From positions 1 through 37,040 of the forward strand of contig JANQFP010000232.1 of the NCBI GenBank assembly GCA_028277795.1: a stretch of DNA of 37,040 nucleotides, given 5' to 3'. This DNA is from Rhodospirillales bacterium. GTDB taxonomy: Bacteria; Pseudomonadota; Alphaproteobacteria; Rhodospirillales; JANQFP01. Position numbers and translations under genes: made by a program. Each line of letters starts with the position of its first letter. Within the stretch, counting starts at the first letter, position 1. The notes beneath the pieces were generated by a model. The model was given only the letters and a program-made list of their open reading frames with translations, had not been told where the DNA came from and did no database searches. Shown in pieces: positions 9,216 to 17,646 of this stretch.

Positions 9216-10988
9216 TCAGTCGTGCTCCTCGCGGCGGCTTTCGACGAGGGCGCGGTTGTAGGCCACCATCACGTCGCGCTCGTGGACGCAGCCCACGTAG
9301 CGCTGGGTCCGGGCGTCGTCGACCACCGCGATGTAGCTCTCGCCGCTCTCGCGCATCACCTTCAGCGCCGTGTCCAGGTCGTCGCCGGCGGCCAGCGACG
9401 GCGGCCGGCGGCGGGCCACGTCGGCCGCGACCAGCACCGCGTCGTAGCTGCGGTCGAAGGCGGCTTCGCTCATGTCGGCCAGGGTGATGGTGCCGTAGAG
9501 CGTGCCGTCCTCGCGGACCACGAACAGCGCGCCCGAGTCCGAGAGCTGCAGCATGGTGCGGAGGTCCTGCAATGCCACCTCGGGGGTCACCAGCTCGCCG
9601 GCGCGGGACATCACGTCGCGGACCACCATCTGGCGCAGCAGCGACGACGCGAAGCCGCTCTTGAGGTCGTAGCCGCGCCGCTCGAGCTGCCAGGCGAAGA
9701 ACGACCGGCCATAGAGCTGGCGGGTGATCAGCGACGACACCGCCACCGCCACCATCACCGCCACGGTGATCGCGTAGTCGCCGGTCATCTCGAAGACGAT
9801 CAGGGTGGTGGAGAGGGGGGCGCCCAGCACCGCCGCCGCCACCGCCCCCATGCCGACCAGGGTGTAGGCGCCGGCACCCGACGACAGCTCGGGAAAGAGG
9901 CCGGTGACCGCGGCGCCGAACAGGCCGCCCAGGGTGGCGCCGACCACCAGGGAGGGCGAGAACACGCCGCCGCCGAAGCCGAAACCCAGGCTCACCGAGG
10001 TGGCGACGATCTTGGCCGCGCACACCGCCAGCAGCGTGGTCCACGGCCACACGTCGCGGAGCGCCGTCTCGGCGGCGCCGTAGCCGACCCCCAGCACCTG
10101 GGGAAAGGCGATGGCCAACGCCCCCACCGCCAGTCCGGCCACGGCCGGCCGCAGGACGGCGGGGAGCGGCATGCGTGTGGCCGCGGTGCCGGCCAGCATG
10201 ATGCCCCGCATCAGCACGATGGCGACAAGTCCGGCAACCACGCCCAGTCCGGCGAAGGCGGGGAACTCCCACAGGGAGGCGATCTCGTGCTCGAACAGGG
10301 TGAAGGCGGGGAAGTCGCCGAAATACTGGCGCGAGACGATGGTGCCGGCGACGCTGGCGATGACCACCGGGGCGAAGGCGCTCAAGGCGTAGTGGCCGAT
10401 CACCACCTCGCTGGCGAACAGGGCGCCGGCGATGGGCACGTTGAACGACGCCGCCACCGCCGCCGCCACGCCGCAGCCGAGCAGGGTGCGGGACGAGGCC
10501 CGCGACAGATGCAGGCGTTGGGCCAGCCAGCCGCCCAGGGACGCCCCCAGGTGCACCGCCGGTCCCTCCCGTCCCACCGACGCGCCGGCACCGATGGAGA
10601 CGGCGCTGACCACGGCGGCGCGCAGGCCGGTCAGCGCCGACATGCGGCCGCCGCGCAGGGCGCAGGCCTCGATGGCGTCGGCGAGCCCGTGGGGCCGCCG
10701 CTCCGGCATGATGAAGCGCACCAGCACGCCGACCACCAGGCCGCCGGCGGCGGGCGCCAACAGGATCCACCACCAGGGCAGCCGCGCGGCATGAAGGTAC
10801 AGGCGCTCCACGCCCGAGCCGTAGGCCAGCTCCTGGACCAGCGCGATGGCCTCGCGGAACAGGACCACGGCACCGCCGCCGGCGGCCCCGACGGCCAGGG
10901 CGAGGATGGAGAGGGCCAACTGCTCGTCCTTGAGCAGCCGCGCGAGCGGGGCGAGCGCCCGTCCCCCTTTCCGCCGCGACCCCGACAT
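9216..10988 (-). CDS. ClC-family anion channel/transporter with C-terminal CBS pair
   Basis: This 590-residue protein has an N-terminal ClC membrane domain (about 25-435, some ten or more hydrophobic segments) and two CBS domains (about 450-580) that usually sense nucleotides. The gating-glutamate motif G-R-E-G-P is present (S-V-G-R-E-G-P-A-V-H), as is the G-x-F-x-P motif (F-G-F-G-G-G-V-F-S-P-S). The first ion-binding motif, G-S-G-I-P in E. coli ClcA, reads P-H-G-L-A-D here, and the position of the coordinating Tyr (S-I-Y) appears to be Phe (R-S-F-F-A-W). Two chloride ligands therefore seem altered, as in the G-H-G-V-P subgroup of bacterial ClCs. It may carry chloride or another anion, as a channel or as an H+ exchanger. 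It is a single gene, and the stretch upstream of it is non-coding. Confidence 0.9.
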   Translation of the reverse strand: MSGSRRKGGRALAPLARLLKDEQLALSILALAVGAAGGGAVVLFREAIALVQELAYGSGVERLYLHAARLPWWWILLAPAAGGLVVGVLVRFIMPERRPHGLADAIEACALRGGRMSALTGLRAAVVSAVSIGAGASVGREGPAVHLGASLGGWLAQRLHLSRASSRTLLGCGVAAAVAASFNVPIAGALFASEVVIGHYALSAFAPVVIASVAGTIVSRQYFGDFPAFTLFEHEIASLWEFPAFAGLGVVAGLVAIVLMRGIMLAGTAATRMPLPAVLRPAVAGLAVGALAIAFPQVLGVGYGAAETALRDVWPWTTLLAVCAAKIVATSVSLGFGFGGGVFSPSLVVGATLGGLFGAAVTGLFPELSSGAGAYTLVGMGAVAAAVLGAPLSTTLIVFEMTGDYAITVAVMVAVAVSSLITRQLYGRSFFAWQLERRGYDLKSGFASSLLRQMVVRDVMSRAGELVTPEVALQDLRTMLQLSDSGALFVVREDGTLYGTITLADMSEAAFDRSYDAVLVAADVARRRPPSLAAGDDLDTALKVMRESGESYIAVVDDARTQRYVGCVHERDVMVAYNRALVESRREEHD

Positions 10989-11100
10989 GGTGGCCCATGA
11001 CCCGTTGATGCTGGCGGGTCCTCAATACCGGGTTCGGTGGGGGGCGGTCAAAGGGTGGGTTGCCGGTTCGGCGGCGCGGGTTCGGAAAGGTCCGATTAAA

Positions 11101-11268
11101 CGCGGAGGACGCAGTGGACGCAGAGGAACGCAGGAAAAAGAAAAATCAAGATTAAGTGCCGAATATTGCCTGCGTCCACAAATAAAAAACAGGAAAACGC
11201 CTGTGGCTTCGGCAGGAAAAGACGAGTGATTATTTCTTGCCCTCAGCGTTCCTCAGCGGCCTGCGTTC
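11101..11268. repeat. GGACGCAG-type intergenic repeat element
   Basis: The 326-base gap between the ClC gene and phoB has no credible gene. It holds a run of near-copies GGACGCAG (11107, 11116) and GAACGCAG (11126) at 9-10 base spacing. An inverted CCTGCGTCC lies at 11169-11177, and related inverted pieces (CCTCAGCG at 11241, again at 11251, then CTGCGTTC) near 11265. The middle is AT-rich. The two arms could fold into one long imperfect hairpin. It resembles short dispersed intergenic repeats built on CGCAGAGG-like words; that comparison is from memory. Confidence 0.5.
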
Positions 11269-11314
11269 AATGATGCATGGCCGAGAGGTGGCGAGGACTT
11301 CGAAAGGGGTAGGC

Positions 11315-12007
11315 TCAGGAGTTGGGGACGTCGAGGGCGTAGCCGCTGCCGCGCACGGTGCGGATGAGGTCGGGCCGGCCCCCCTCGTTGAGGGCCTTGC
11401 GCAGGCGGCGGATGTGGACGTCGACGGTGCGCGGCTCCACGTGGATGTCGCGGCCCCACGCCTTGTCCAGGAGCTGCTCGCGGGAGAACACCCGGTCCGG
11501 GCGCTCCATGAACAGGTGCAGCAGCCGGAACTCGGTGGGCCCCAGGTGCACCGGCCGGCCGTTGCGGGTCACCCGGTGGGCGGCCAGGTCGAGCACCACG
11601 TCGGCCCGGCGCAGCTCCTCGGCGCCGAGGTTGGGGCTGGTGCGGCGCAGGACGGCGCGCACCCGCGCCACCAGCTCGGAGGCGGAGAACGGCTTGGTCA
11701 CGTAATCGTCGGCGCCGCAGTCGAGGCCGCGGACGCGGTCGGTCTCCTCGCCGCGGGCGGTGAGGATGATCACCGGCAGGGTGCGGGTCTCGGGGCGCTG
11801 GCGCAGGCGGCGGCACACCTCGAGGCCGGACAGGCCGGGCAACATCCAGTCCAGGATCACCAGGCTGGGCTGCTGCTCCTCGACGGCGAGCAGGGCCTCC
11901 TCGCCGTCGCTGGCGACCACCGTGGTGTAGCCCTCGCGTTCGAAGTTGTAGCGCAGGACCTCGGCCTGGGCCGGTTCGTCCTCGACGATCAGGATCAGGG
12001 GCTTCAC
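11315..12007 (-). CDS. phoB: phosphate regulon response regulator PhoB
   Basis: This 230-residue OmpR/PhoB-type response regulator activates phosphate-starvation genes after phosphorylation by PhoR. The receiver domain (1-120) has the acidic pocket E9-D10, phospho-acceptor D53 (V-I-L-D-W-M-L-P-G), the Thr of I-L-T-A-R and the Lys of V-T-K-P-F. The winged helix (about 135-228) ends with the usual R-T-V-D-V-H-I-R-R-L-R-K-A-L ... R-T-V-R-G-S-G-Y. The start is GTG at 12007, because GTGA overlaps the phoU stop by 4 bases and gives the normal PhoB length. It is last in the phoR-pstSCAB-phoU-phoB block. Its own targets in this window are very probably the two Pho boxes before pstS. Confidence 0.95.
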   Translation of the reverse strand: MKPLILIVEDEPAQAEVLRYNFEREGYTTVVASDGEEALLAVEEQQPSLVILDWMLPGLSGLEVCRRLRQRPETRTLPVIILTARGEETDRVRGLDCGADDYVTKPFSASELVARVRAVLRRTSPNLGAEELRRADVVLDLAAHRVTRNGRPVHLGPTEFRLLHLFMERPDRVFSREQLLDKAWGRDIHVEPRTVDVHIRRLRKALNEGGRPDLIRTVRGSGYALDVPNS

Positions 12008-12747
12008 GCGTCGGCCCCCTGGTCGGGGGCCGCCTCCGCGTCCGGCTGAACCACGGTGAAGCTGGTCGCGTCGCCCTTGGGGCGGTCGTCTTCGAGGACT
12101 TCGCCGGTGATCAGGAAATGGACGTTCTCGGCGATGTTGGTGGCGTGGTCGCCGATGCGCTCGATGTTCTTGGCGGCGAACAGGAGGTGGGTGCACGGCG
12201 TGATGTTGCGCGGGTCTTCCATCATGTAGGTGAGCAGCTCGCGGAACACGCTGGTGTAGAGCGCGTCCACCTCCTCGTCGCGGACGCGCACGTCGTCGGC
12301 CTTGGCCAGGTCGCGGGCCAGGTAGGCGTCGAGCACGTTCTTGATCATCTCCTGCACCAGGCGACCCATGCGGGCGATGGTCCGCGACGGCCCGATGGGT
12401 GGCATCTGGGCCAGGGCCACCGTGCGCTTGGCCACGTTCTTGGCATAGTCGCCGATGCGCTCGATGACGGCCGAGGTCTTGAGCGCCACGATCACCACGC
12501 GCAGGTCGTCGGCCATGGGCTGGCGCAGCGCCAGCATGCGCTGGGCCTGGGCGTCGACCTCGCTTTCCAGGGTGTCGATGCGCTTGTCGTTGGTCACCAC
12601 CCGCGAGGCCTTCTCGGCGTCGCGGGTGGCCAGCACCTCGATTGCATCGGCCAGTTGGGCCTCGGCCAGCCCGCCCATCTCGGCGATGATGCCGTCAAGC
12701 CGGTTCAACTCCTCGTCGAAGGACTTGACGATGTGTTCGGTCGTCAT
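12004..12747 (-). CDS. phoU: phosphate signalling protein PhoU
   Basis: This 247-residue cytoplasmic protein couples the PstSCAB transporter to PhoR and keeps the kinase inactive when phosphate is plentiful. Two PhoU three-helix repeats are visible, each with its metal-binding signature: E-R-I-G-D-Y-A-K-N-V-A-K-R near 95 and E-R-I-G-D-H-A-T-N-I-A-E-N near 200. Length is typical. AGGGAG sits about 8 bases before the ATG. It lies 32 bases after pstB and overlaps phoB by 4 bases, so it is transcribed and translated with them. Confidence 0.95.
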   Translation of the reverse strand: MTTEHIVKSFDEELNRLDGIIAEMGGLAEAQLADAIEVLATRDAEKASRVVTNDKRIDTLESEVDAQAQRMLALRQPMADDLRVVIVALKTSAVIERIGDYAKNVAKRTVALAQMPPIGPSRTIARMGRLVQEMIKNVLDAYLARDLAKADDVRVRDEEVDALYTSVFRELLTYMMEDPRNITPCTHLLFAAKNIERIGDHATNIAENVHFLITGEVLEDDRPKGDATSFTVVQPDAEAAPDQGADA

Positions 12748-12779
12748 GATCAGCTCCCTGCGGGCCGGCGCGACGGTGC

Positions 12780-13640
12780 TCAGCCGAAGCGGCCGGTGAT
12801 GTACCCTTGCGTCCGTTCGTCCTGCGGATTGGTGAAGATCTGCTCGGTCTCGCCGAACTCGACCAGCTCGCCCAGGTGGAAGAACCCGGTGCGCTGGGAC
12901 ACCCGCGCCGCCTGCTGCATGGAGTGGGTGACGATGACGATGGTGTAGTTCTCGCGCAGCTCGTCGATCAGCTCCTCGATGCGGGCGGTGGCGATGGGGT
13001 CGAGCGCCGAGCAGGGCTCGTCCATCAGGATCACCTCCGGCTCCACGGCCACGGCGCGGGCGATGCACAGGCGCTGCTGCTGACCGCCGGACAGGCCCGT
13101 TCCCGGTTCTTGCAGCCGGTCGTGGACCTCCTTCAGAAGGCCGGCCTTCTCCAGGCTGCTCTGCACGATGTCGTCGAGCTCGCCCTTGCTGCTGGCGATG
13201 CCGTGGATGCGCGGGCCGTAGGCGATGTTGTCGTAGATGGACTTGGGAAACGGATTGGGCTTCTGGAACACCATGCCGACGCGGGCGCGCAGGTGGACCA
13301 CGTCCACGGCCTTGGAGTGGATGTCGACACCGTCCAGTGAAATCTCGCCGGTGACCCGGCAGATGGGGATGGTGTCGTTCATCCGGTTGAGGCACCTGAG
13401 ATAGGTGGACTTGCCGCAGCCGGACGGCCCGATGAGGGCGGTCACCTTGTTCTTCAGGACGTCCAGGTCGACGTCGAACAGGGCCTGCTTTTCGCCGTAG
13501 TACACGCACACCTTGCGCGACGCGAACTTGACCGCCCCGTTGCCGCTGTCGGTGGAGGTCTTGAGAGGTTCGGCGGCCGGCGGGGGCTCGGAGATGGGAG
13601 CAGCCTCCTGGGGCATCGCCTGCGGTGTGGAGTCAGCCAT
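12780..13640 (-). CDS. pstB: phosphate ABC transporter ATPase PstB
   Basis: This 286-residue ATPase energises phosphate uptake through PstA/PstC. Walker [10 protein letters not shown] is at 71-79, the ABC signature L-S-G-G-Q-Q-Q-R near 182, Walker B V-I-L-M-D-E-P near 203, and the switch His in V-T-H-S-M-Q-Q near 237. The PstB-specific [20 protein letters not shown] stretch is intact. An N-terminal extension of about 35 Pro/Ala/Glu-rich residues precedes the ATPase core and looks unstructured. It starts 12 bases after the pstA stop. Confidence 0.96.
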   Translation of the reverse strand: MADSTPQAMPQEAAPISEPPPAAEPLKTSTDSGNGAVKFASRKVCVYYGEKQALFDVDLDVLKNKVTALIGPSGCGKSTYLRCLNRMNDTIPICRVTGEISLDGVDIHSKAVDVVHLRARVGMVFQKPNPFPKSIYDNIAYGPRIHGIASSKGELDDIVQSSLEKAGLLKEVHDRLQEPGTGLSGGQQQRLCIARAVAVEPEVILMDEPCSALDPIATARIEELIDELRENYTIVIVTHSMQQAARVSQRTGFFHLGELVEFGETEQIFTNPQDERTQGYITGRFG

Positions 13641-13652
13641 GGGCGTGGTGTC

Positions 13653-14984
13653 CTACCAGCGTCGTTCGAACCGTTTGCGCAAGACCACCGCGATCGCGTT
13701 CATCATGATCAGGAAGCCCAGCAGGACCATGATCGCGGCGGACGCACGTTCCTCGAAGGCCCGCTCCGGAGCGTCGGACCACAAATAGATCTGAACCGGC
13801 AGGACGGTGGAAGGATCCAGCGGCCCGCCCGGGATGTCGACGATGAAGGCCACCATGCCGATCATCAGCAGCGGCGCCGTCTCGCCCAGCGCCTGCGCCA
13901 TGCCGATGATGGTGCCGGTGAGAATGCCGGGCATGGCCAGTGGCAGCACATGGTGGGTCACCACCTGGATGGGCGACGCCCCGATGCCGAACGCGCCTTC
14001 GCGGATGGACGGCGGCACCGCCTTCAGCGCCGCCCGGGCGGCGATGATGATGGTGGGCAGGGTCATCAGGGCCAGCACCATGCCGCCGACCACGGGCGCC
14101 GAGCGGGGCAGGCCGAAGAAGTTGATGAACACCGCCAGTCCGAGCAGTCCGAACACGATGGACGGCACCGCGGCCAGGTTGTTGATGTTGACCTCGATGA
14201 GGTCGGTCCAGCGGTTCTTGGGGGCGAACTCCTCCAGATAGACCGCGGCGCCGACCGCCAGGGGGAACGACAACAAAAGCGTGACCGCCATGGTGAAGAA
14301 CGAGCCCACCACCGCGCCCCAGATGCCGGCCAACTCGGGTTCCCGCGAATCCCCGGCCGTGAACAGGGTCGTGTTGAAGGTGGAAATGATGACACCGCGA
14401 TCCTTGAGACGATTGAACCACGCGATCTGCTTGTCGCTCACCCGCCGCTCGACCTCCGGCACGTCGCCGCTGATGAACCCTTTGTTGAACTGGTCCAGAT
14501 CGTCGGAAACCGGGACCTCGATCACGAGCCGCTGGCCGATGAGCGAGGTGTCTTCGAGCACGGCGTCGCGGATGTGGTACGTCGCCCCGGGGCTGATGAT
14601 CTCCTGAAGGTGCCGTCTCTCGCGGCGGTTGGTGACCTCGGGGAACAGATCCTGGACGGCCTGCTTGACCAGCTTCTGGTAGTTGGCGGTGGACAGCACA
14701 TCGGGGTCGCGGGTCCCGTCCGGATCGATGTCCTGGGGATAGAGCGTGATATCCAGACGGATCATCGTCTGCGTGAACGCCGAGTAGCCCTTGCCGACGA
14801 TGGTCACCAGCAGGATGGCGAGACACAGGGCGGCGAAGATGATGGCGACCAGCCCGTAGGCGCGGAACCGCTTCTCCGCCGCATACCGCCGCTTGAGGCT
14901 TTTGGCGACGGCCTCGGATGCGTTGCGCGGGCTTCCGTTCATGTTCGGGGCGACCTGCACGTCGGTGGCGACCGCGTTACTCAT
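13653..14984 (-). CDS. pstA: phosphate ABC transporter permease PstA
   Basis: This is a 443-residue inner-membrane permease. After a basic cytoplasmic N-terminus and one membrane helix (about 50-75) comes a large soluble, presumably periplasmic, insert to about residue 205. That insert is the DUF3333-type extension of long alphaproteobacterial PstA proteins. The MetI-like permease domain follows, with its EAA loop P-S-I-R-E-G-A-F-G-I-G-A-S and the G-x-x-x-A-x-G-E-T-A-P-L motif. The ATG at 14984 overlaps the end of pstC by 8 bases, which supports it over an in-frame ATG further upstream inside pstC. Confidence 0.93.
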   Translation of the reverse strand: MSNAVATDVQVAPNMNGSPRNASEAVAKSLKRRYAAEKRFRAYGLVAIIFAALCLAILLVTIVGKGYSAFTQTMIRLDITLYPQDIDPDGTRDPDVLSTANYQKLVKQAVQDLFPEVTNRRERRHLQEIISPGATYHIRDAVLEDTSLIGQRLVIEVPVSDDLDQFNKGFISGDVPEVERRVSDKQIAWFNRLKDRGVIISTFNTTLFTAGDSREPELAGIWGAVVGSFFTMAVTLLLSFPLAVGAAVYLEEFAPKNRWTDLIEVNINNLAAVPSIVFGLLGLAVFINFFGLPRSAPVVGGMVLALMTLPTIIIAARAALKAVPPSIREGAFGIGASPIQVVTHHVLPLAMPGILTGTIIGMAQALGETAPLLMIGMVAFIVDIPGGPLDPSTVLPVQIYLWSDAPERAFEERASAAIMVLLGFLIMMNAIAVVLRKRFERRW

Positions 14985-16359
14985 ACTGTTCTCTGTACTT
15001 GTTGACCACATGCAGCGCGATGACGTTGAGGCACAGGGTCACGCAGAACAGCATCAGCCCCAGCGCGAAGGCGGCCAGGGTCTTGGCGCTGTCGAACTCC
15101 TGGTCGCCGATCAACAGGGTCACGATCTGCACGGTCACGGTGGTCACCGCCTCGAAGGGATTGACGGTCAGGTTGGCCGCCAGGCCGGCGGCCATGACCA
15201 CGATCATGGTCTCGCCGATGGCCCGGGACATGGCCAGCAGGAAACCGCCGACGATGCCCGGCAGCGCAGCGGGAATGATGACCTGGCGGATGGTCTCGGA
15301 CCGGGTCGCGCCCAGGCCGTAGGAGCCCTCCCGCATGGCCTGGGGGACGGCGGTGATGACGTCGTCGGAGATCGACGAGACGAAGGGGATGATCATGATC
15401 CCCATCACCACGCCGGCGGCGAGGGCGCTTTCCGAGGAAATCTCGAGCCCCACCCCGGCGCCCGTGTTGCGGAAGAACGGGGCCACGGTGAGGGCGGCGA
15501 AGAAGCCGTAAACCACCGTCGGGATGCCGGCCAGGATCTCGAGGATCGGCTTGGCCACGGCGCGCATGCGGGGATGGGCGTACTCCGACATGTAGACGGC
15601 CGACAGCAGGCCGGCCGGGCCCGCCACGCACATGGCGATGAACGAAATCAGCAGGGTGCCCGAGAACAGGGGGATCGCCCCGAACAGGCCGGAGCTGCCC
15701 ACCTGATCGGCGCGCAGGGCCGTCTGCGGGCTCCACTTGAGCCCGAACAGGAACTCCAAGGGCGAGACCAGCGCGAAGAAGCGGATGGCCTCGAACAGCA
15801 GCGACAGTACGATGCCGATGGTGGTGAGAATGGCGATGGTGGAGCTGACGATCAGGAACACCCGCACCACCGTCTCCACCTGATTGCGCGCCTTCAGACC
15901 GGGCCCGATCAGGCGGCGGCCCCAGGCCAGTCCGGCGATGGCCAGGGACAGGGTGACCGCTGCCGCGGCCAGGAAGCCGGTCTGCCGCAGGCTCTGGTAG
16001 CGTTCCGCCGCCGCCTGCAGCTCGGGGTCGACCTCGCGGCTGACGATGTTGCCGCTGGCCAGGTTCCGGATGTCGTTGATCAGGAGGTTGAGACGGGACT
16101 CCGGCAGGGCCTGCGTGGTCTCGGGCAGGCTGGCGATGACCAGGGTCTCGACGATGGTGGTCTCCAGTGACAGCCAGGTGGCGAGCACCGCGAACGCGGG
16201 AATGCCGCACCACAGCGCCACGTAATAGCCGTAGTAGCCGGGCAGGGAATGCAGACGGCGGAGGTTGCCGGCGGCTACCGACACCGACCGCGACCGTCCC
16301 ATGTAGAAGCCGATGATGGTCAGGACCGCGAGCGTGACGGCGAGGATGGCTGTCTGCAT
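14977..16359 (-). CDS. pstC: phosphate ABC transporter permease PstC
   Basis: This is a 460-residue inner-membrane permease, the partner of PstA. It is longer than E. coli PstC (about 320) because of an N-terminal part with two or three membrane helices and a polar stretch (about 80-125), as in other alphaproteobacterial forms. The transport domain from about residue 245 includes the EAA loop M-R-E-G-S-Y-G-L-G-A-T and the A-x-S-R-A-I-G-E-T-M motif. It follows pstS by 97 bases that contain a strong hairpin, and overlaps pstA by 8 bases. Confidence 0.93.
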   Translation of the reverse strand: MQTAILAVTLAVLTIIGFYMGRSRSVSVAAGNLRRLHSLPGYYGYYVALWCGIPAFAVLATWLSLETTIVETLVIASLPETTQALPESRLNLLINDIRNLASGNIVSREVDPELQAAAERYQSLRQTGFLAAAAVTLSLAIAGLAWGRRLIGPGLKARNQVETVVRVFLIVSSTIAILTTIGIVLSLLFEAIRFFALVSPLEFLFGLKWSPQTALRADQVGSSGLFGAIPLFSGTLLISFIAMCVAGPAGLLSAVYMSEYAHPRMRAVAKPILEILAGIPTVVYGFFAALTVAPFFRNTGAGVGLEISSESALAAGVVMGIMIIPFVSSISDDVITAVPQAMREGSYGLGATRSETIRQVIIPAALPGIVGGFLLAMSRAIGETMIVVMAAGLAANLTVNPFEAVTTVTVQIVTLLIGDQEFDSAKTLAAFALGLMLFCVTLCLNVIALHVVNKYREQYE

Positions 16360-16408
16360 GGGGCGGAACCGCTATGGATTTAAAGAATAAGGTAGTAGAG
16401 AGCAAGGG

Positions 16409-16439
16409 ACCCTCGGGGCCGGCAAGCGGCCCCGAGGGT
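16409..16439 (-). promoter_or_regulatory. strong hairpin between pstS and pstC
   Basis: A perfect 13-bp GC-rich stem (ACCCTCGGGGCCG with CGGCCCCGAGGGT) closes a 5-base loop, GCAAG. It sits 17 bases after the pstS stop. In the direction of transcription it is not followed by a clean T-run, so it is more likely to protect the 3' end of pstS mRNA, or to cut read-through partly, than to be a full terminator. That would make much more PstS than permease, as binding-protein genes often require. Confidence 0.75.
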
Positions 16440-16456
16440 AACCTTTCGCAAGGCTC

Positions 16457-17491
16457 TTACATCATGATGTTGTTGTTGAGCCCAGCGCCGTCCTTGCGGT
16501 ACTTCATCCGCTCGGCATCGGGCATGGGGATCAGGCCCTTGTCGGTCAGGTAACCGTCGGGACCCCAGGCCTTCTCGCTGGTGAACTCCTTGATGTAGCC
16601 GGCGATGCCCGGGATGGTCCCGGCGTGGGCTTTCTTGACGTAGAAGAACAGCGGCCGCGAGACCGGATACTTGCCGGAGGCGATGTTTTCGAACTCCGGT
16701 GCCACGCCGTCCACCAGGCTGCCCTGCACTTTGTCGGCATTCTGGTCGAGGAAGCTGAAGCCGAACACGCCGAAGGCTTCCGGGTTCGCCTCGAGCTTAC
16801 GCACGATCAGCACGTCGTTCTCGCCGGCCTCCACATAGGCGCCGTCCTCGCGGATGGAATGGCAGATGGCTTTGTACTTCTTCTTGTCCTGCTTCTTCAT
16901 CGCCTTGATCCAGCCGATCTTCTTGCAGCCGCCCTCGAGGGCCAGCTCGGCGAAGGCGTCGCGGGTGCCGGAGGTGGGCGGCGGGCCCAGGACCTCGATG
17001 CGGGTCTTGGGCAGGGAGGGATCGACGTCGCTCCACATCTTGTAGGGGTTGGGCTGCAGCTTGCCCTCGCCGGCCGGCACGTCCTTGGCCAGGGCCATGA
17101 ACAGCTGCTGGCGGGTGATCTTCATCTTCGGCGCCGCCTTGGAATTGGCGAGCACGATGCCGTCGTAGCCGATCTTGATCTCGGTGATGTCGGTGACGCC
17201 GTTCTTGTGGCAGCGCTCGACCTCGGACTTCTTGATGGCGCGCGAGGCATTGGTGATGTCGGGGTGCTCGACGCCGACACCGGAGCAGAACAGCTTGAGG
17301 CCGCCACCGGAGCCCGTGCTCTCGATGACCGGCGTCTTGAACTTGGTGGTCTTACCGAACTGCTCGGCGACGGTGGTCGCGAAGGGGTAGACGGTGGACG
17401 AACCGACAATGCGGATCTGGTCGCGCGCCTCGGCCGCACCCGCGACCGCAACGGTCGCCAGGACGGCAAGCGCGAGCGTCTTTCGCTTCAT
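16457..17491 (-). CDS. pstS: periplasmic phosphate-binding protein PstS
   Basis: This 344-residue substrate-binding protein delivers phosphate to PstCA. It has a clear signal peptide (M-K-R-K-T-L-A-L-A-V-L-A-T-V-A-V-A-G-A-A, cut after A-E-A). Phosphate-binding loops are visible: G-S-S-T-V-Y-P-F near 30, S-T-G-S-G-G-G near 60, N-A-S-R-A-I near 83 and P-P-T-S-G-T-R-D-A-F near 175. It ends in an unusual Asn/Met-rich N-N-N-I-M-M. A good Shine-Dalgarno, AGGAGT, precedes the ATG. Two tandem Pho boxes lie upstream, so expression should rise sharply under phosphate starvation. Confidence 0.96.
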   Translation of the reverse strand: MKRKTLALAVLATVAVAGAAEARDQIRIVGSSTVYPFATTVAEQFGKTTKFKTPVIESTGSGGGLKLFCSGVGVEHPDITNASRAIKKSEVERCHKNGVTDITEIKIGYDGIVLANSKAAPKMKITRQQLFMALAKDVPAGEGKLQPNPYKMWSDVDPSLPKTRIEVLGPPPTSGTRDAFAELALEGGCKKIGWIKAMKKQDKKKYKAICHSIREDGAYVEAGENDVLIVRKLEANPEAFGVFGFSFLDQNADKVQGSLVDGVAPEFENIASGKYPVSRPLFFYVKKAHAGTIPGIAGYIKEFTSEKAWGPDGYLTDKGLIPMPDAERMKYRKDGAGLNNNIMM

Positions 17492-17569
17492 TGCTCACTC
17501 CTAAGGATGTCTTGAGACAAAACTACGTATGACCGCTCGGGCCGCCGGTTGCGGGTGCGCGGCGCGCGG

Positions 17570-17625
17570 ACTCTAGCCAGCCGCAGCTACCAATTTATGA
17601 CGGGAACGTTACCGTTTTATGACAA
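17570..17625 (-). promoter_or_regulatory. tandem Pho boxes and -10 of the pstS promoter
   Basis: On the minus strand four PhoB half-sites occur at exact 11-base intervals: TTGTCAT (17619-17625), CGGTAAC (17608-17614), CCGTCAT (17597-17603) and TGGTAGC (17586-17592). The spacers are AAAA, GTTC and AAAT. This is two consecutive Pho boxes. TAGAGT (17570-17575), a -10-like hexamer, follows the last half-site by 10 bases, the geometry expected where PhoB replaces the -35 element. The site lies in the 155-base gap between phoR and pstS. Confidence 0.85.
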
Positions 17626-17646
17626 CCGACCTATGAAGCCCGTTGT

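Noticed and set aside
9183..11000. A 605-codon plus-strand frame opposite the ClC gene
   Set aside because: Low-complexity His/Gly/Gln-rich translation with no motifs; the minus strand encodes a complete ClC protein with its known motifs.
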